This document shows positions 33,318 through 46,249 of a DNA stretch of 64,000 bases, piece after piece. A program made the translations under genes and the position numbers. A model generated the notes under the pieces. The model saw only the letters and a program-made list of their open reading frames with translations. It had not been told where the DNA came from and ran no database searches. Positions within the stretch are counted from its first letter, which is position 1. The number at the start of each line of letters is the position of its first letter. This DNA is from Cladochytrium replicatum (lineage: Eukaryota; Chytridiomycota; Chytridiomycetes; Cladochytriales; Cladochytriaceae), in assembly GCA_025526935.1 (NCBI GenBank), contig JAHLKD010000047.1:186001-250000 (forward strand), written 5' to 3'.

Positions 33318-35418
33318 TCAGAGCATGAGAGCATACAGCGAAAAGAGAAATGGCACAGAGTACATGAGCGAATCGATTTGCATGGCAACGGTCCACGATG
33401 TCCGAAGGCCGTCCTTTCCTTTTTCCTCCCCTTTTTCGTTTCCGTTTTGAATCGGTGGTGCACCCCGTACTCGTTTAGGTTTTGCCCCACTCTCCAGTAC
33501 TCCGCACCTTCTCCCTCGTTCGTCCAGATCTCCCGGCCCACGCCTTGCGTTCCCACCGAAGTCGCACTTTCCGTAACCGCTTTCAAAGTACGTGTTGTAA
33601 ATCCACGAGAGCTTGTCTACGAGTGGACATAGCGCGATCTCGGGAGGTGGCTGATTGCAAGCGCTGGGTTGTTTTAGTGAGAGAAGTCCACAAGCAACAG
33701 AGTACAGATCTTGAAGAGAAGTGGAGACGTTGGCAGTGGTCGAGTCGTGCGAATCGTACCGGCAGTTGAAAGATGCAGCTATACGTGCACATATGCATTC
33801 GTCTGCTGGCGGAGGAAGCTCTGATTTGATTTTTAGAGCTGCTTACCGGTTAATCAAAGACTATGCTCACGGTAGGATGCGAGCCATGTTGGAGACTGAG
33901 ATGGGCAAGTTGAAGTTTCTCCTTCAAAAGAGTAGGTAGATAAATCCCTCAGCTTAGGTTGAGCTGCCATAATCGCCTTCTTGAAATAATCGAATTCCGG
34001 CAGTCGCTCAATGGTGCTATACGTGAGGAAGCAAAGTCAGGATCGCATCCCTTTAAGACTTTGCGCAGAATATATTCCATACTTGTTTTGGTGCCATTCA
34101 ACAATCCCGTACTCGTTCTGTTCTTCCGTTAGTTCATACATTACCGCACCAGCAAACACAGTGCTCATGTTAGGTCCATATATGGCTGCTACCTGATCAG
34201 GTAGCCGTAGATTCAATAGCTGATTACCAAAATGGAGTTTATGAATTCACCTCCTGGAATTTTCGAGGTCGGACCACATTGCAGCCATACTCGCTAATTA
34301 TCACTGGTATTGGCGACTTTGAATATTCTGCTGTACGATCGGCGTATCCTGATATCTCGTAACTCGAGTGATCCCCGCACCAGCTTTTGAGAATGAAAAG
34401 CAAACTCGTGTCAAAAGCAATAAACACAGTATAGGTGTGGTTACATTGCTTACGAGTAGATATTTATCCCGTAAAAGTCCGCAATATCATCTCGATCGTC
34501 ACGACGGTCTCTCTCACATGAAAAGTAGCGAAACAGGTCAACTCTGATCTTCGCATCGTCATTGGATGAATATCCGATGGGAACCGGTGTCCGGTCAAAC
34601 TTCCTAGGAGAGTTTGACGGGTGCTCTGTGATGCTGTTGTTTCGTGTGTATGTCTTCAGGTCTCTGATGAGTGCCTTGACGAAGTTGGCAGACTTTGAAA
34701 TGACAACAATTAGCAAAGCAAGAAAAAACAGTCGAATCATTTTCACCTTGGTCGTTTCCACATCGTTTGCAACTTCATTACCAGCAAAGAAACCAAGCAC
34801 ATTATCATAGCCAGCGAAGACATCAACAACGGCTCTGAAACCCTCGAACGTCTCGACGTCGTATGTCGGATTCGAACGATCGATGTGCCGTTTCTGGTCT
34901 TGGCCAGAGCCAAGATCAAGTAAAAGGTACATCTGCTTCTGTGCTATTGCAGCCATGAATCGGTCGTGTGGTTGGGAAGGATCCACCTATAGGAAGTACT
35001 ATTGACCGAATTCCTTCTTGTTTCGTTGATTATACCTCATACACCCGAATCGTATTTAGGTGGAGCTCAGACGCGCACTCAAGGGCTACGCTCCACTCAT
35101 GCTCTTTTTCGTTACTTATGGGATCAGGAGCAACCGACTTAGATCCAGCACCACCTGAACTTGTCGGTTGAACTCGACTTCGTGGTTGGTAGGATATCCC
35201 TTTCACTTTGAACTCAATCCCAGAACTACCGCGAAGCATATGAAAGAGTTTCTTACAAAGAATGGTTGTTTGGGTCTGGGATCTCACCTTTGATGGAAGA
35301 ACTGCGAGCCTTTCACAATCAACGCTTCTGCTTCCACACCATTCACCCAGTAAAATGTGGAACTCAATGCGATGAGCAGCAGAATGTGCAAAAAAGGTAG
35401 TTTTGATGAACGAGGCAT
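33318..35418 (-). CDS. GAS1: GH72 beta-1,3-glucanosyltransferase with CBM43 (GAS/GEL type)
   Basis: GH72 enzymes cut and rejoin beta-1,3-glucan at the cell surface, lengthening wall glucan. Exons are 35418-35288, 35225-35036, 34986-34747, 34692-34454, 34383-34251, 34192-34083, 34016-33871 and 33820-33318 (563 aa). After a signal peptide ([20 protein letters not shown]) come [39 protein letters not shown] (acid/base Glu), [12 protein letters not shown] and VIISEYGCN (nucleophile Glu). The hinge PPPADECIC opens a CBM43/X8 domain with [26 protein letters not shown] and CDFGGNA. The C-terminus ends in a short hydrophobic stretch ([13 protein letters not shown]), consistent with a GPI signal. The upstream ATG at about 35,538 would put a long hydrophilic leader before the signal peptide, so 35418 is preferred. 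Confidence 0.92.
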
Positions 35419-35685
35419 TCGATAATTACGATGTTGCTTGCTATCTTCGGATTTATTCACAACGGGACCATTCGTCATACCAAACAAACTCTGATCTGCG
35501 TTAATGTGCCATAGTCGTGTGGGAGACATTACTTCCATCTAGCCCTCCTTTCTGCAAACATTCTTTCTCCATATGAACCCATGTTTCATTCTTGCCATGA
35601 TGTGATCCACTTTTGGTCGTTTCGGCTCTTTCCCACCCGCTGTGGCTTCTACCAACTTGCCAACATTCTGTCCATCCGATTTGAG

Positions 35686-37661
35686 ATGATGAACCTCTCG
35701 ACTTCAATGCGCGTCGCTCTCGTCCGTCGGTGCTCCAGCTCTATCGCAGCGTCCTCTACCCCTCTGTTGGTCGCTCGAACTCTCGCTCGCTCGATTCACT
35801 CAACCGCTCGTGTTGATCATGCTGCAATCTATGCAAACCCCAGTGTCGGCGCTACCGACTCCATCACACCACCGCCTCCCCCCCGCGAGGCTCACGATGC
35901 AGCGTACTATGCGGATCTCGCTACACGCGGCGTCATCAGGAACAACTGGAGCAAAGAGGAGATCCGCAGCATTTATGAGTCACCACTTCTCGATTTGGTC
36001 TTCCAGTCGGTGAGTAATACTAACAAGATACAGCATCCGTGAAGATTTCTTATAATGGTTCTTTCTAGGCGAAAGTCCACAGACTGCACCACAACCCTCG
36101 ACAGGTTCAACAATGTACTTTGCTCTCTATCAAAACCGGAGGATGCTCTGAAGACTGTGCATACTGGTGAGGCTCTCAAGAGCGTTACTCCATGCATTAT
36201 TTAGATACTGAATTTCCCCAAAAGTCCGCAGTCTTCGCGATACAAGACAACTGTCAAAGCGTCAAAACTTCTTCCTGAAGATGAGGTTCTCGCAGCTGCA
36301 CGCCGAGCAAAAGACGCTGGAAGCACACGGTTCTGCATGGTAACGCATGAAAGATTCCGACTGTCCGTCAAACTGACATTCCGGGATTTAGGGGACTGCA
36401 TGGCGCGACCTTGACGGCAGGAAGAGCAACTTCAAGCAGATCCTTTCATACGTGAAAGAGATTCGCGGGATGGGAATGGAAGTCTGCTGCACACTCGGCA
36501 TGCTTTCTGCCGACCAGGCAAAACAGCTCAAAGAAGCCGGTTTGACGGCATACAACCACAACGTCGACACATCTCGTGAATACTATGCCAAAATCATCAC
36601 GACCCGCACTTACGAGGAGCGCCTCAACACGATCGCACATGTTCAAGCTGCAGGTATCTCGGTGTGCAGTGGAGGTATCATCGGCTTGGGTGAGAGCGAC
36701 ACCGACAGGATCGGAATGCTGTACACACTCTCGAACCTGCCGACACACCCTGAGAGTGTGCCAATTAACGCTTTGCTGGCTGTTGAAGGAACTCCCCTGG
36801 AAAAGCAAGAGGTAGAGTATTTATTCGGACGGCGAACTTCATATTCTTACGCTTTTCTGGTAGCCCGTGAAAGTTTGGGAAATGCTCCGTATGATTGCCA
36901 CTGCTCGCATCATCATGCCTAGGGCAATGGTACGCTTGTCTGCCGGACGAGTTCGATTCTCTGCACCAGAGCAGGTTTGTTGAAATTTATTTCGCACTTC
37001 GTTGTTCGCTCAGGTTTGGTTATAATACTACCAGGCGTTGTGCTTCATGGCTGGCGCGAACTCGGTTTTCACCGGCGACAAGCTTCTCACCACCCCAAAC
37101 AACGACAAGAACGAAGACAAGGCAATGTTCGAGCTCCTGGGTAAGATTGAATGATCTTGAAATATTACCGAAGCTCCAGAAAACCTCATTAACACACTTA
37201 ACATAGGCATCACCGGCAAACCCGCCTTCTTCTCCGAAAGCTCGGCCACAAAGTCAGACTTCGGATCGTTCGAGGAACCCTCCACTGACACTGGTTCCTT
37301 CGAGAACGGCGCTGTCGACCCGAACTTTGTCTCGAAGCTGGACCTCAGCGAACCAGTTGACCTTAACGCACCCGGAGTCTCGAAGACGTGCCCGAAGAAG
37401 CAGTTGCTTGCGGAGCGTGAGAACGCGGACAGGGTGAGCCAGCGTGGTGTGCCAAAGCGCGATGAGGGTGTTCCGGTGCAAGAGAATGAGGATGAGAATG
37501 CGTACAGGGTAAATGACGATAGTGCATCAGAGCCGAAGAATGAGGATGAGTATGAGGATGCCGACAGGGGGAGCTATGGTGGTGTTTCAGAGCGGGAGAA
37601 TGGGGATCCAAACGCGGAATGGGCCAGGACGAAAGCGTTCTTGAATCTGCCTCGCCCTTGA
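35686..37661 (+). CDS. BIO2: biotin synthase (mitochondrial, radical SAM)
   Basis: It inserts sulfur into dethiobiotin to give biotin, using SAM and two Fe-S clusters in mitochondria. Exons are 35686-36009, 36071-36168, 36225-36339, 36392-36811, 36864-36974, 37035-37140 and 37207-37661 (542 aa). The first ~40 residues form an Arg/Ser-rich mitochondrial presequence ([13 protein letters not shown]). The radical-SAM cluster motif is split by an intron: [13 protein letters not shown]. Next come [32 protein letters not shown] and [10 protein letters not shown]. The second-cluster Arg region is VRLSAGR, followed by [18 protein letters not shown]. Past residue 430 the protein has a long acidic extension with repeated ENEDE/N-type units not found in ordinary biotin synthases. 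An in-frame upstream ATG exists at 35581. Confidence 0.94.
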
Positions 37662-38027
37662 CAGAACATTGGGACTGGTTGTGTATATATTGGGTGGTGG
37701 TGATGGATAGTGAAGTACTACTTACTGAGAGTCGGATATGGGAGGAATTTGTTTTGGTGCGCAGAAGTGTATCGATACGTGCTTCAGTTGTTTTAGCGTT
37801 TTTCTGATACTGACCTAACTCTTGCCTTTCCGAATGCTTTTCTTCCAGCCGACGATCTAGCCTAATTTGATTAGTATCTTCTCTGCCATTCCAGATAACA
37901 AAAGTTCGAAAATTTGCTATGAGTGCGACCAGGGGTCCATCTGTTTTTGAAAAAAATAAACTTGATTACCGAATGGTGAAAGGTACCTATATATTGAAGT
38001 GCACAAGAGTCAAAACAGGATCCAGCT

Positions 38028-39564
38028 TCACTCTCTGCTCAGATTGGGATTCCTCAACACCACCTGCCTCCAATCGATCTGCGTATTGGTGACAACGATG
38101 TTATCTCTATGAATCACAGTCTCCGAATCCATCCACCCAAGCAAATCCACAATCTCCGAGCTCCTACAGCCCTGAATCCTCTGGATATCATGCGACGAGT
38201 AATTCACAAGCCCCTTGCCAATTTCCACTTCCACTTCCACCTCCTCTCCTTCTCCAATCCTCAGATCCTCATTCGACGACCCCGGCTCTTCATCCTCGCT
38301 ACTCGGAACCGCCGCTGCCGCAGCCGCCCTCCGCATAACCGTCACCAACCTCACAGCCTGTTGCGCCACAAATGTCCCTTCGACTCTCACGATCCCAACT
38401 GCGAACAACGAGCTGCGGTTCTTCCCGACGACAGCACGCACGGCCCCAGCGTCAAGATACAGCGCGCCGTTCGTCGCGAGGCCGTGTAGGATCCACCACT
38501 TCCGATCGACCATCGGGTTCGGCTTGGCGATAAAGTGGGTCCCGAGCGTCGGTGCAAACTCGAGTAGTGGGTCGGAATGCAGTGCGGTATGGTATGCTGT
38601 GACCTCGTCGATGATCTCGGAGATCTTCTCGGGGTGCTTGCCGTTCGTGATGACGGTTGTGCAGCCGACCGCGGTTGCAAGGTCCGCCGCAATGAGCTTT
38701 GTTACCATGCCGCCGGTTCCAAGAGCAGATCCGGGAGAGGACACGGTCACTACTCTCAGCAATTAACATGAAAATGAAGTAGTGCTCTGATTTGTTAATA
38801 CCTTCTTCCTTTAGCTTTGCAATGTCCTTGACCACACGCACCGGCTTTGCGTCCGGGTTCGTGCGCGGGTTGTCGGTGTATAAACAATCCACGTCCGTCA
38901 ACAGGAACAGATAGTCTGCACCGACCATCCCAGCCGCAATTGCAGACAAGGTGTCGTTGTCACCGAACCGGATCTCGGCGTGCGAGACAGTGTCATTCTC
39001 GTTCACGATTGGAACAACGCCAAAGTTGAGGAGCTCACGGAAAGTGTTGCAAGCGTTAAGGTACTGCGCACGCTACGTACACGACACGGGATTAGCTTGG
39101 AAATGTTCAAACACTGTGATGCACACTCACCTCTGCCAGGTTGTCCCGGGTCAGAAGAATCTGTGCGATAGGCTGATCGAATTGACCAAAGAGCTCATCG
39201 TACAATGCCATCAGGCGACCTTGGCCAACAGCAGCAGCAGCCTGAATGGTATAAAGACTTGTGTGAACACATTCAACGTTTCGATTTACAACTACCAGAC
39301 CTGGACTTGAGGCAAGTGCTTCGGCCTCCGCTTAAGATTCATCCTCCGCATGCCAACGGCAACGGCTCCACTCGAGACCACAACGACCTTGTGTCCCTGA
39401 GACCGCAGTCTCACCACCGTCTCGACAAGGAGCGAAAGGTTCGAAAGCCGCGGGAAGAACGTCTTTTCATCGCATATCGAAGACGTGCCGAGCTTTATGA
39501 CAATTGAAAATGTTTTGCTGGATTCACCTCCAGTAGCAGTTGCAGTATTGTTGCTAGGGTCCAT
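38028..39564 (-). CDS. PRO1: glutamate 5-kinase with PUA domain
   Basis: It phosphorylates glutamate to glutamyl-5-phosphate, the first committed step of proline synthesis in the cytosol. Exons are 39564-39301, 39241-39131, 39072-38802 and 38752-38028 (456 aa). Motifs in order: [11 protein letters not shown] (phosphate loop), [92 protein letters not shown] and [12 protein letters not shown]. The C-terminal PUA domain begins around residue 340 and contains a low-complexity acidic insert ([12 protein letters not shown]). Start [13 protein letters not shown]; in-frame codons before it lack support. It is divergent from the RNA triphosphatase gene, with about 200 bases between the starts. Confidence 0.94.
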
Positions 39565-39767
39565 CGCTCGAGACAGGCTCCAACGCGCAAGATCCACCTA
39601 TCCACGTATTAAGCTATGCGATGCGATGCGATGCGCTCCACGGTCCCCGGCCAGACAAGTGACAATCTTTATTTTTTTTGGCCCTGACTCGACGTGGTTC
39701 TTTTGATCATCTTCCTCCGCACTGCCACGCGACCTCGTCCTCACCACCCGTTCAAAACGTTCAAAAA

Positions 39768-41321
39768 ATGGCCGACAACGACGTCGAATCCAGGAAGCGG
39801 CCATGGGTGGACTCGCCGCCAGAAGAGCGTCGCCGCTCGTCTTACGACCCCGTCCGAGATCACCACGTAACACTCACCCACAGCCGCAACTCATCGATAG
39901 AGAATCTGTCCTCCTCCGAGACAGCCAGCCCCGCAAAGCGTCCCGCGACGCCATCCACGATTGCACGAATCGAATCTGGAGGAGCTGAAAGCGGGCCGAG
40001 ATCAGCGGAATCGGATTCGATCACGCCGCGGAGCGGCACGTCGACTTCGTTCGGAGCCGAAGATACCCAGCAGGTGACTAGTACGGAGGACCGGAATCAG
40101 AACCAGCAGCACCATCAACATCAGCATTCCCAGCATTCAAATTCACAGCACCCGCAATCAAATACTGTGAAACTATCGCCGTCGGTGTGGGGCGAGAAGC
40201 CGTTGGATCCGATCGTGAAGAGACTAGACGACTTTATTCAGAGGAATCTACGTGGGAGACCTAATTGGGATCGGATAGAGGTACCCGCTGCGACTGTCGT
40301 CAACTGGTTGTGATGTAACACCCCACTCGAACATGTAGATCGAAGCAAAACTTGGGATCATTGTGGAGAAAAGGAGAGGATATCGGCTTTATCTACCCGT
40401 GCAATCGGAATCAGGTTCGCTTTGCAATTTTCGAATTATTCTGCGGGAGCTGAATACTCTCGCACCAGTTCTTGATCCTAGCTTTCAAGATGTTCGCTTT
40501 GAATCAAACATGACCATGGTAGGATCTTGCATAACTATATCAGATCCGCCATCTAAACTCTCTTTTTCTCAGCAACAGCACCAGCACTTCAATAAGCTTC
40601 TGAATGGCGTGGTGAGACCAGGCTCAGGTGTGACATACAAGCACCACCACCTCGTCGATTCTTTTTACAAAGGCCAACGTGGAGAGAAAATCCGCGTCAC
40701 AACCGATCGCAACACCGGGGAGGTGGGGTAACTGGTGATCGTTTCAGGACAAGCGTCTTACAATTGACTTTAGATTGTGAAAGACGGGGTAATTTCGAAA
40801 CAGACCATCGCACACATGAACGTTTACATGCCAGAGTGCAATCTCGACTACCGAATCACGCTCAGTGAAGAACGTTTAGGTGTGCTCACCGTCATATCTT
40901 GCTTGGTCTCTCTTTGGCTGACTTTTTCACACCAGTTCCAAAACCTAGCCCAGAAGCGGAGTGCACAAACCGTCGCGAGAAAGATCGCCTTTCCTACGAT
41001 CATCAAATTGTTCGCGTCGACCTGACTCAAGTGAAATCATCCTCGGTTAGCATAGCGTGATTTTGCTGTCGATTTTTATTAATCTTTTACGTTACAACCT
41101 AGGGCTACGGTAACCAGGAGTGGATGCATGAGCTGGAGGTGGAATTGGCGGTTCCAAAGCTCGCACATGAGCGAACAAAGTTACTCCAACATGGACCATC
41201 CCGCAGTGCCTATTATGATTTCCTTGCTACTTTTCTGAACAATGTGCGGTTGTTGGGTGGAAAGGCGCTGCCTCCTACACAGGGCGTGAACCTCGGATCA
41301 AATAACGAGAACCAACGATGA
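39768..41321 (+). CDS. CET1: mRNA 5'-triphosphatase (Cet1/tunnel family)
   Basis: It removes the gamma phosphate from nascent mRNA as the first step of capping, in the nucleus. Exons are 39768-40280, 40339-40414, 40469-40518, 40573-40722, 40774-40873, 40936-41045 and 41103-41321 (405 aa). The N-terminal 150 residues are disordered, Ser-rich and end with a His/Gln tract. The triphosphate-tunnel fold follows: motif A as IEIEAKLGII, the strand GEKIRVTTDRNTGE, then NLDYRITLSEE, REKDRLSYDHQIVRVDLTQV and the final ELEVELAVP glutamate strand. The paired Glu motifs that bind metal are intact. This is the fungal/protist metal-dependent type, distinct from the animal cysteine-phosphatase type. All seven exons fit by phase. 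Confidence 0.9.
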
Positions 41322-41629
41322 TGTTTGTACAGTAATGTTCATGCTTGTGCTTCCGGGATCAAAGAATATTTTTATTTGATTCAAACGCGGTGCACCCAAA
41401 ATAAGTTTTCAATGGGCTACACACCAATAACTCTCCGGTTGGGATCACGTTGTGATGAAACAATTCCGCCCCTAGATTTGTGATTCGTTCTGCTTCGCTA
41501 CATACACAGAACATCACATCGAGCGGGTCGATAACACTCTGCCGTGTCGGTGTGCTACAGTTGTACACTGCACCTTGACCCTGCAGCACAACTACTGCCC
41601 TTTTCACTACCAGCCTATTTTCCCACATC

Positions 41630-43410
41630 ATGAAACTCCAAGATGCCACCCGAATAGACCTGTGGGTGTCTGTCGGGTTCAGCGTGCTGGTGTTCATCTT
41701 CGGTGTCGGGGCTTTCATCCAAAACATCCACCGCTACTCCAAAGCAGCTCAAACACAAGTTGATGGACGATGGTCACGCTTTCAAAGAATGATGATGGTG
41801 TGCACTCTGCTCGAACTTATCGGGGCGTCACTCGCTATCGGTACGTTCAAAGACTTGCTGAAGATGCTCAGTTTAAAATCTGATTCTGTCAAAATCTTTA
41901 TAGTGATGGTACTCATGATGTGGTTGTGGTTTCCTGAAAGACTTGCAACTGGCATCGCCTGTGCTCGGTTAACCTTTGACCATGGGCCGGCGCTCATTGC
42001 TCTGTCAGTTATGGAAGTCGTGGAGCAGGTTATTCTCGAACTAGGATGTAGGTGTCAAAGGTTATGTCAACAGCTAGTTTGCTGTAACTTTCAGAACAGA
42101 TGTATTCTACTTCATCGTAATTATGGACAGATACCATGCTTTCCGCCTTTTCATTCCTGGTACTTTTTAAAACCCACGTTTTGCTGTTCACATTCCAACA
42201 ACCACGCATTCGCAGGTGGGACCTCAGCAACCGTTAGAATGGCAATCTATGCCTCTGGAGTCTTCCTATACCTTATCACCATTGTCCAACTCATCGTTGT
42301 GAACACGGGTGACCGCTCCGAGATACTCACTAAGGGCCACCCTCGCTGCATCACTGCCTTCGTCATGCAGTTTGGCTTTGTCGACCTCGTCGGTGCAGTC
42401 GACATCATGGTCGCATACCACCTCTGTCTCGCAGCACTAGGCTTGGATCAGACCGCTAAATTGCGCACATGGTCGATCCTAAAAGGCCGCTCACGTTCCC
42501 GTTCGGTTTCTCGAAGCGACCGCGAGCAGACCGAACTTTCCCCTATTCGGGTAAGTTTGATCATCCCGAAACTCCCAATTTACATTGTCCGACTTCCCCA
42601 TCCTCTACTATACAATAGTCCCCTCTCCCACCTTCCGAACACAACACCATCAACAAATACCCACTCTCTCAAGTGTCGTCCGACACAACCACAGCGAACC
42701 CCGAAACCCAGCACCTACCGCAACCCTTCCCTCAGCCCCGCCCTTCACTGACCCTCTACGAGCGCATCAACCTCACCCCTCACCGCCGCCGCGTCGTCCT
42801 CCTCCTCGCCGTCGCCCTCTCCATGGACTTCATCTCCCTCTTCCTCTGCATCCTCCCCTTCGTCATCCCCTCCATCGCCCTCGTCACACGCGCCTTCGAG
42901 CTCATCGCAGTGCACCTCGTACTGCTGCACATCCTCGCGAGCCTGTGGTTCCTCGAGTCGTTCAAGGAGGTGGTGTTGGCGCCGAGACCAGGTAGGGGCG
43001 GGCGGTACTTTTCAAGTGTCACCGTCGACGCGGCGGTGCAGATCGAGTCGAATGACAAGCAGAACGGGTCGAGGGGCAGAGGGTTTGCGTCGGAGCAGAG
43101 ACAGCAGCAGCACCAGCAGCAGCACCAGCAGCAGCACCAGCAGCAGCACCAGCAGCAGCTGGATTTGCATGGAGCCACAGGGTCTTCAAATTCGTCGATT
43201 CGGAGCGGAGTCGCTGGGTCCGCGACGTTCTGGACTGATGTGAAGCGTGAGCCGGGGATGTCGCCGTACAGTCCTTATGTGCAACCGGAGCTGTACGGAA
43301 CCCATGGAAGGAGTTTGTCGATTGGAAGGGAGATGAATGTCGAACCAGGACCGTCTCCATACAGTCCGTTTGTATACCATGACTCGGGCAACGCCACTAG
43401 ACAGCGCTAG
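41630..43410 (+). CDS. orphan 7TM membrane protein with Gln/His repeat tail
   Basis: Exons are 41630-41840, 41904-42051, 42095-42159, 42216-42550 and 42619-43410 (516 aa). Hydrophobic segments: about VSVGFSVLVFIFGVGAFI, MMMVCTLLELIGASLAI, ALIALSVMEVVEQVIL, ASGVFLYLITIVQLIVV, FVDLVGAVDIMVAYHLCLA, VVLLLAVALSMDFISLFLCI and LVLLHILASLWFLE, which suggests about seven helices with a long Ser/Arg/Pro loop between five and six. The cytosolic tail contains a CAG/CAC repeat coding QQQH units. The family is not one I recognise; a GPCR-like fold is possible but unproven. A decayed copy lies about 10 kb upstream on the same strand (31,766-33,158). Confidence 0.82.
43102..43161 (+). repeat. CAG/CAC tandem repeat coding poly-QQQH
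   Basis: About five copies of the 12-mer cagcagcaccag run in frame and encode Q-Q-H-Q units inside the 7TM tail. Perfect units suggest recent expansion and likely length variation. Confidence 0.9.
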
Positions 43411-44264
43411 AACGAAGTTCAGGTACAGCTGTTGGCTTTGGCATTGAGCGGACGCTTTAGCAAGTTTGAATGCGATTAGTTCGGCTATCGTTTACAATTT
43501 CGTAGAATCGCTTCAGCGTCCGGACATACTGTGTTTTCGGCTGTTTCCCTCTTTTGCAGTGTGCACACCAACGTTTTCTGCCAAATCATTGCTTTTATCG
43601 ACGGTTTGCAATCTGCTTCCCTTGCCCAGGACAAGCAAAGAATAGTTCTTCCATTTCTGAAGTGTACTGACAACGAATAAACTGATTATAAATTCTTAAT
43701 TGTTCCCATCACTACTCTTCTGAATAGTAGTTAACTATTGTACAACATGAAGGCTAGAACATTCACACAAGGTGTTATTCTCGCAATCGCCACGGCATCG
43801 CCATCACTCGGAATGATCCGACGAGTTAATTAACAGATTGGGGCAATAATTACTTCCTTGTTGGTATTCCAGCTTATATCAAGCCAGTCTCACATCAACA
43901 AACATCGAACAAACAGACTCCAACGAAATACCAAAATAAAATTACGAACACACAGGAGAGAACGGAGAAACATCACAACAAGACGCACCGCCATCAGTAC
44001 AATGACAGACAGGATTGCCAAGAGCTAAGAGTGACTACGAAAACAGACTGCAATGCTGAAGAGTTGGTTCATGGACGCAAGGAACAAACATAACAACACA
44101 GAGGACAGGGATCCGATATCAAAGGGCCAGAGTCAAAACTTGCAGACTGTTTTAGAACGAGCGAGAGACGAAGATTATGCTGAAGGTGTGAACGGCACGA
44201 AAAGGTTTCAAAAAGATTCGATTTGACGAGGGTAAGGTGGTGTGAAGACTGGGGTTGTGAGTGC
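43411..44264. other. intergenic region, no gene recognised
   Basis: AT-rich 3' flanks of two converging genes. A 28-codon ORF at 43747-43833 (MKARTFTQGVILAIATAS) looks like a signal peptide but is isolated. Confidence 0.35.
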
Positions 44265-45231
<967 letters not shown>

Positions 45232-45592
45232 TTAGGTAAATGGGATGGTCTGTGCACAACATATTACTGCAAGCCGAGGGTGGCTTGCTTGCTACGTGAG
45301 AAACGGGTGCGTCCGGAAGTTACACCTTATTGGGAACTTACGACTCTCAACGAGCATCTCAGTTCTAAGGTTAGGAGCCCTGCTTTCTGAACGCTATCCT
45401 CGATTCTCTCGCCTTCCCAACCACCTTTTCTTTGATCTGCCCATCATATGTCTAGTCGCCAGTACGACGTATCGTAATTTGCAAGAAACATATATCCCAC
45501 AATCAAGCTTACTGGAAGGGCATTGACTACATCGGTAAATTCATCAAGAAGAAGCAGCTGCTAATGATCAAGTCAAATTGTTCTTGTTAGTA

Positions 45593-45963
45593 TTGGCCCC
45601 GGTGTACACGGCCGCATCCACAGTAGGGAAAATTTCACCGGTGTCGAACTATCAACGTCCCCGAACCGAGTGCGTGGATGGAGCAAGTCGAGTCCACAGT
45701 GCAATGGTATTCGAGTCCAGTCGCCGCAAACAATCGAAGAAATAGAGGGAGAGCTGGTCGTGTTTGGGCTGCGCATGACCCAAGACGGGTTTCGAATCGA
45801 GAATATGGGACAAACAGGGGATGTGCACTTGGCTGACTTTGTCGTTCTTGATCGATTAGCGACGCTTGAAAAAATGGGTTTCTTGACCGTCGACAGAGAG
45901 GAGAATAAAGATATCGTGGGAATAAAGGCAAAGACAACAGGTGTGCCTCTAATGACCGTATAA
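45593..45963 (+). CDS. unrecognised ORF at left side of the mobile-element relic
   Basis: A stop-free frame of about 123 codons contains TIEEIEGELVVFGLRMTQDG and ADFVVLDRLATLEKMGFLTV. It reads like a real domain (helix/strand alternation) but has no family I can name and no clear start. The opposite strand is also open over 45573-46082. It may be a terminal exon fragment of the decayed element or an older gene piece. Confidence 0.3.
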
Positions 45964-46249
45964 CCAAAGAGATCCTGCTGTTTTTGTATGAGGGTCATGG
46001 TGGACATTCTAGCAAAAAAAGTAGATAACTCTGTGGAAGACAGAGCAGCATCTCTCCCTGGAAAAATCATATGTCCCTTCAAATGGAGTTGGATTTGCCT
46101 CCTCAGTCTGATTTGACTGCATGTCTGTCATCTTTGCATATTAATGAAAGTCGTATATCACAGCAAATTGCCAAGAACAATAATCCTATTGGATTCAAGA
46201 ATGCTTAACAGAATTATTCTCAAACTGCAGAAAGATCAGAAGGATCCAC

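Noticed and set aside
43747-43833. Signal-peptide-like 28-codon ORF
   Set aside because: Too short, no downstream exon found, lies in an AT-rich 3' region; chance is likely.
45573-46082. 170-codon minus ORF at the left edge of the element relic
   Set aside because: The plus frame has more natural composition; the minus frame shows Ser/Pro bias typical of antisense. Kept only as a remark.
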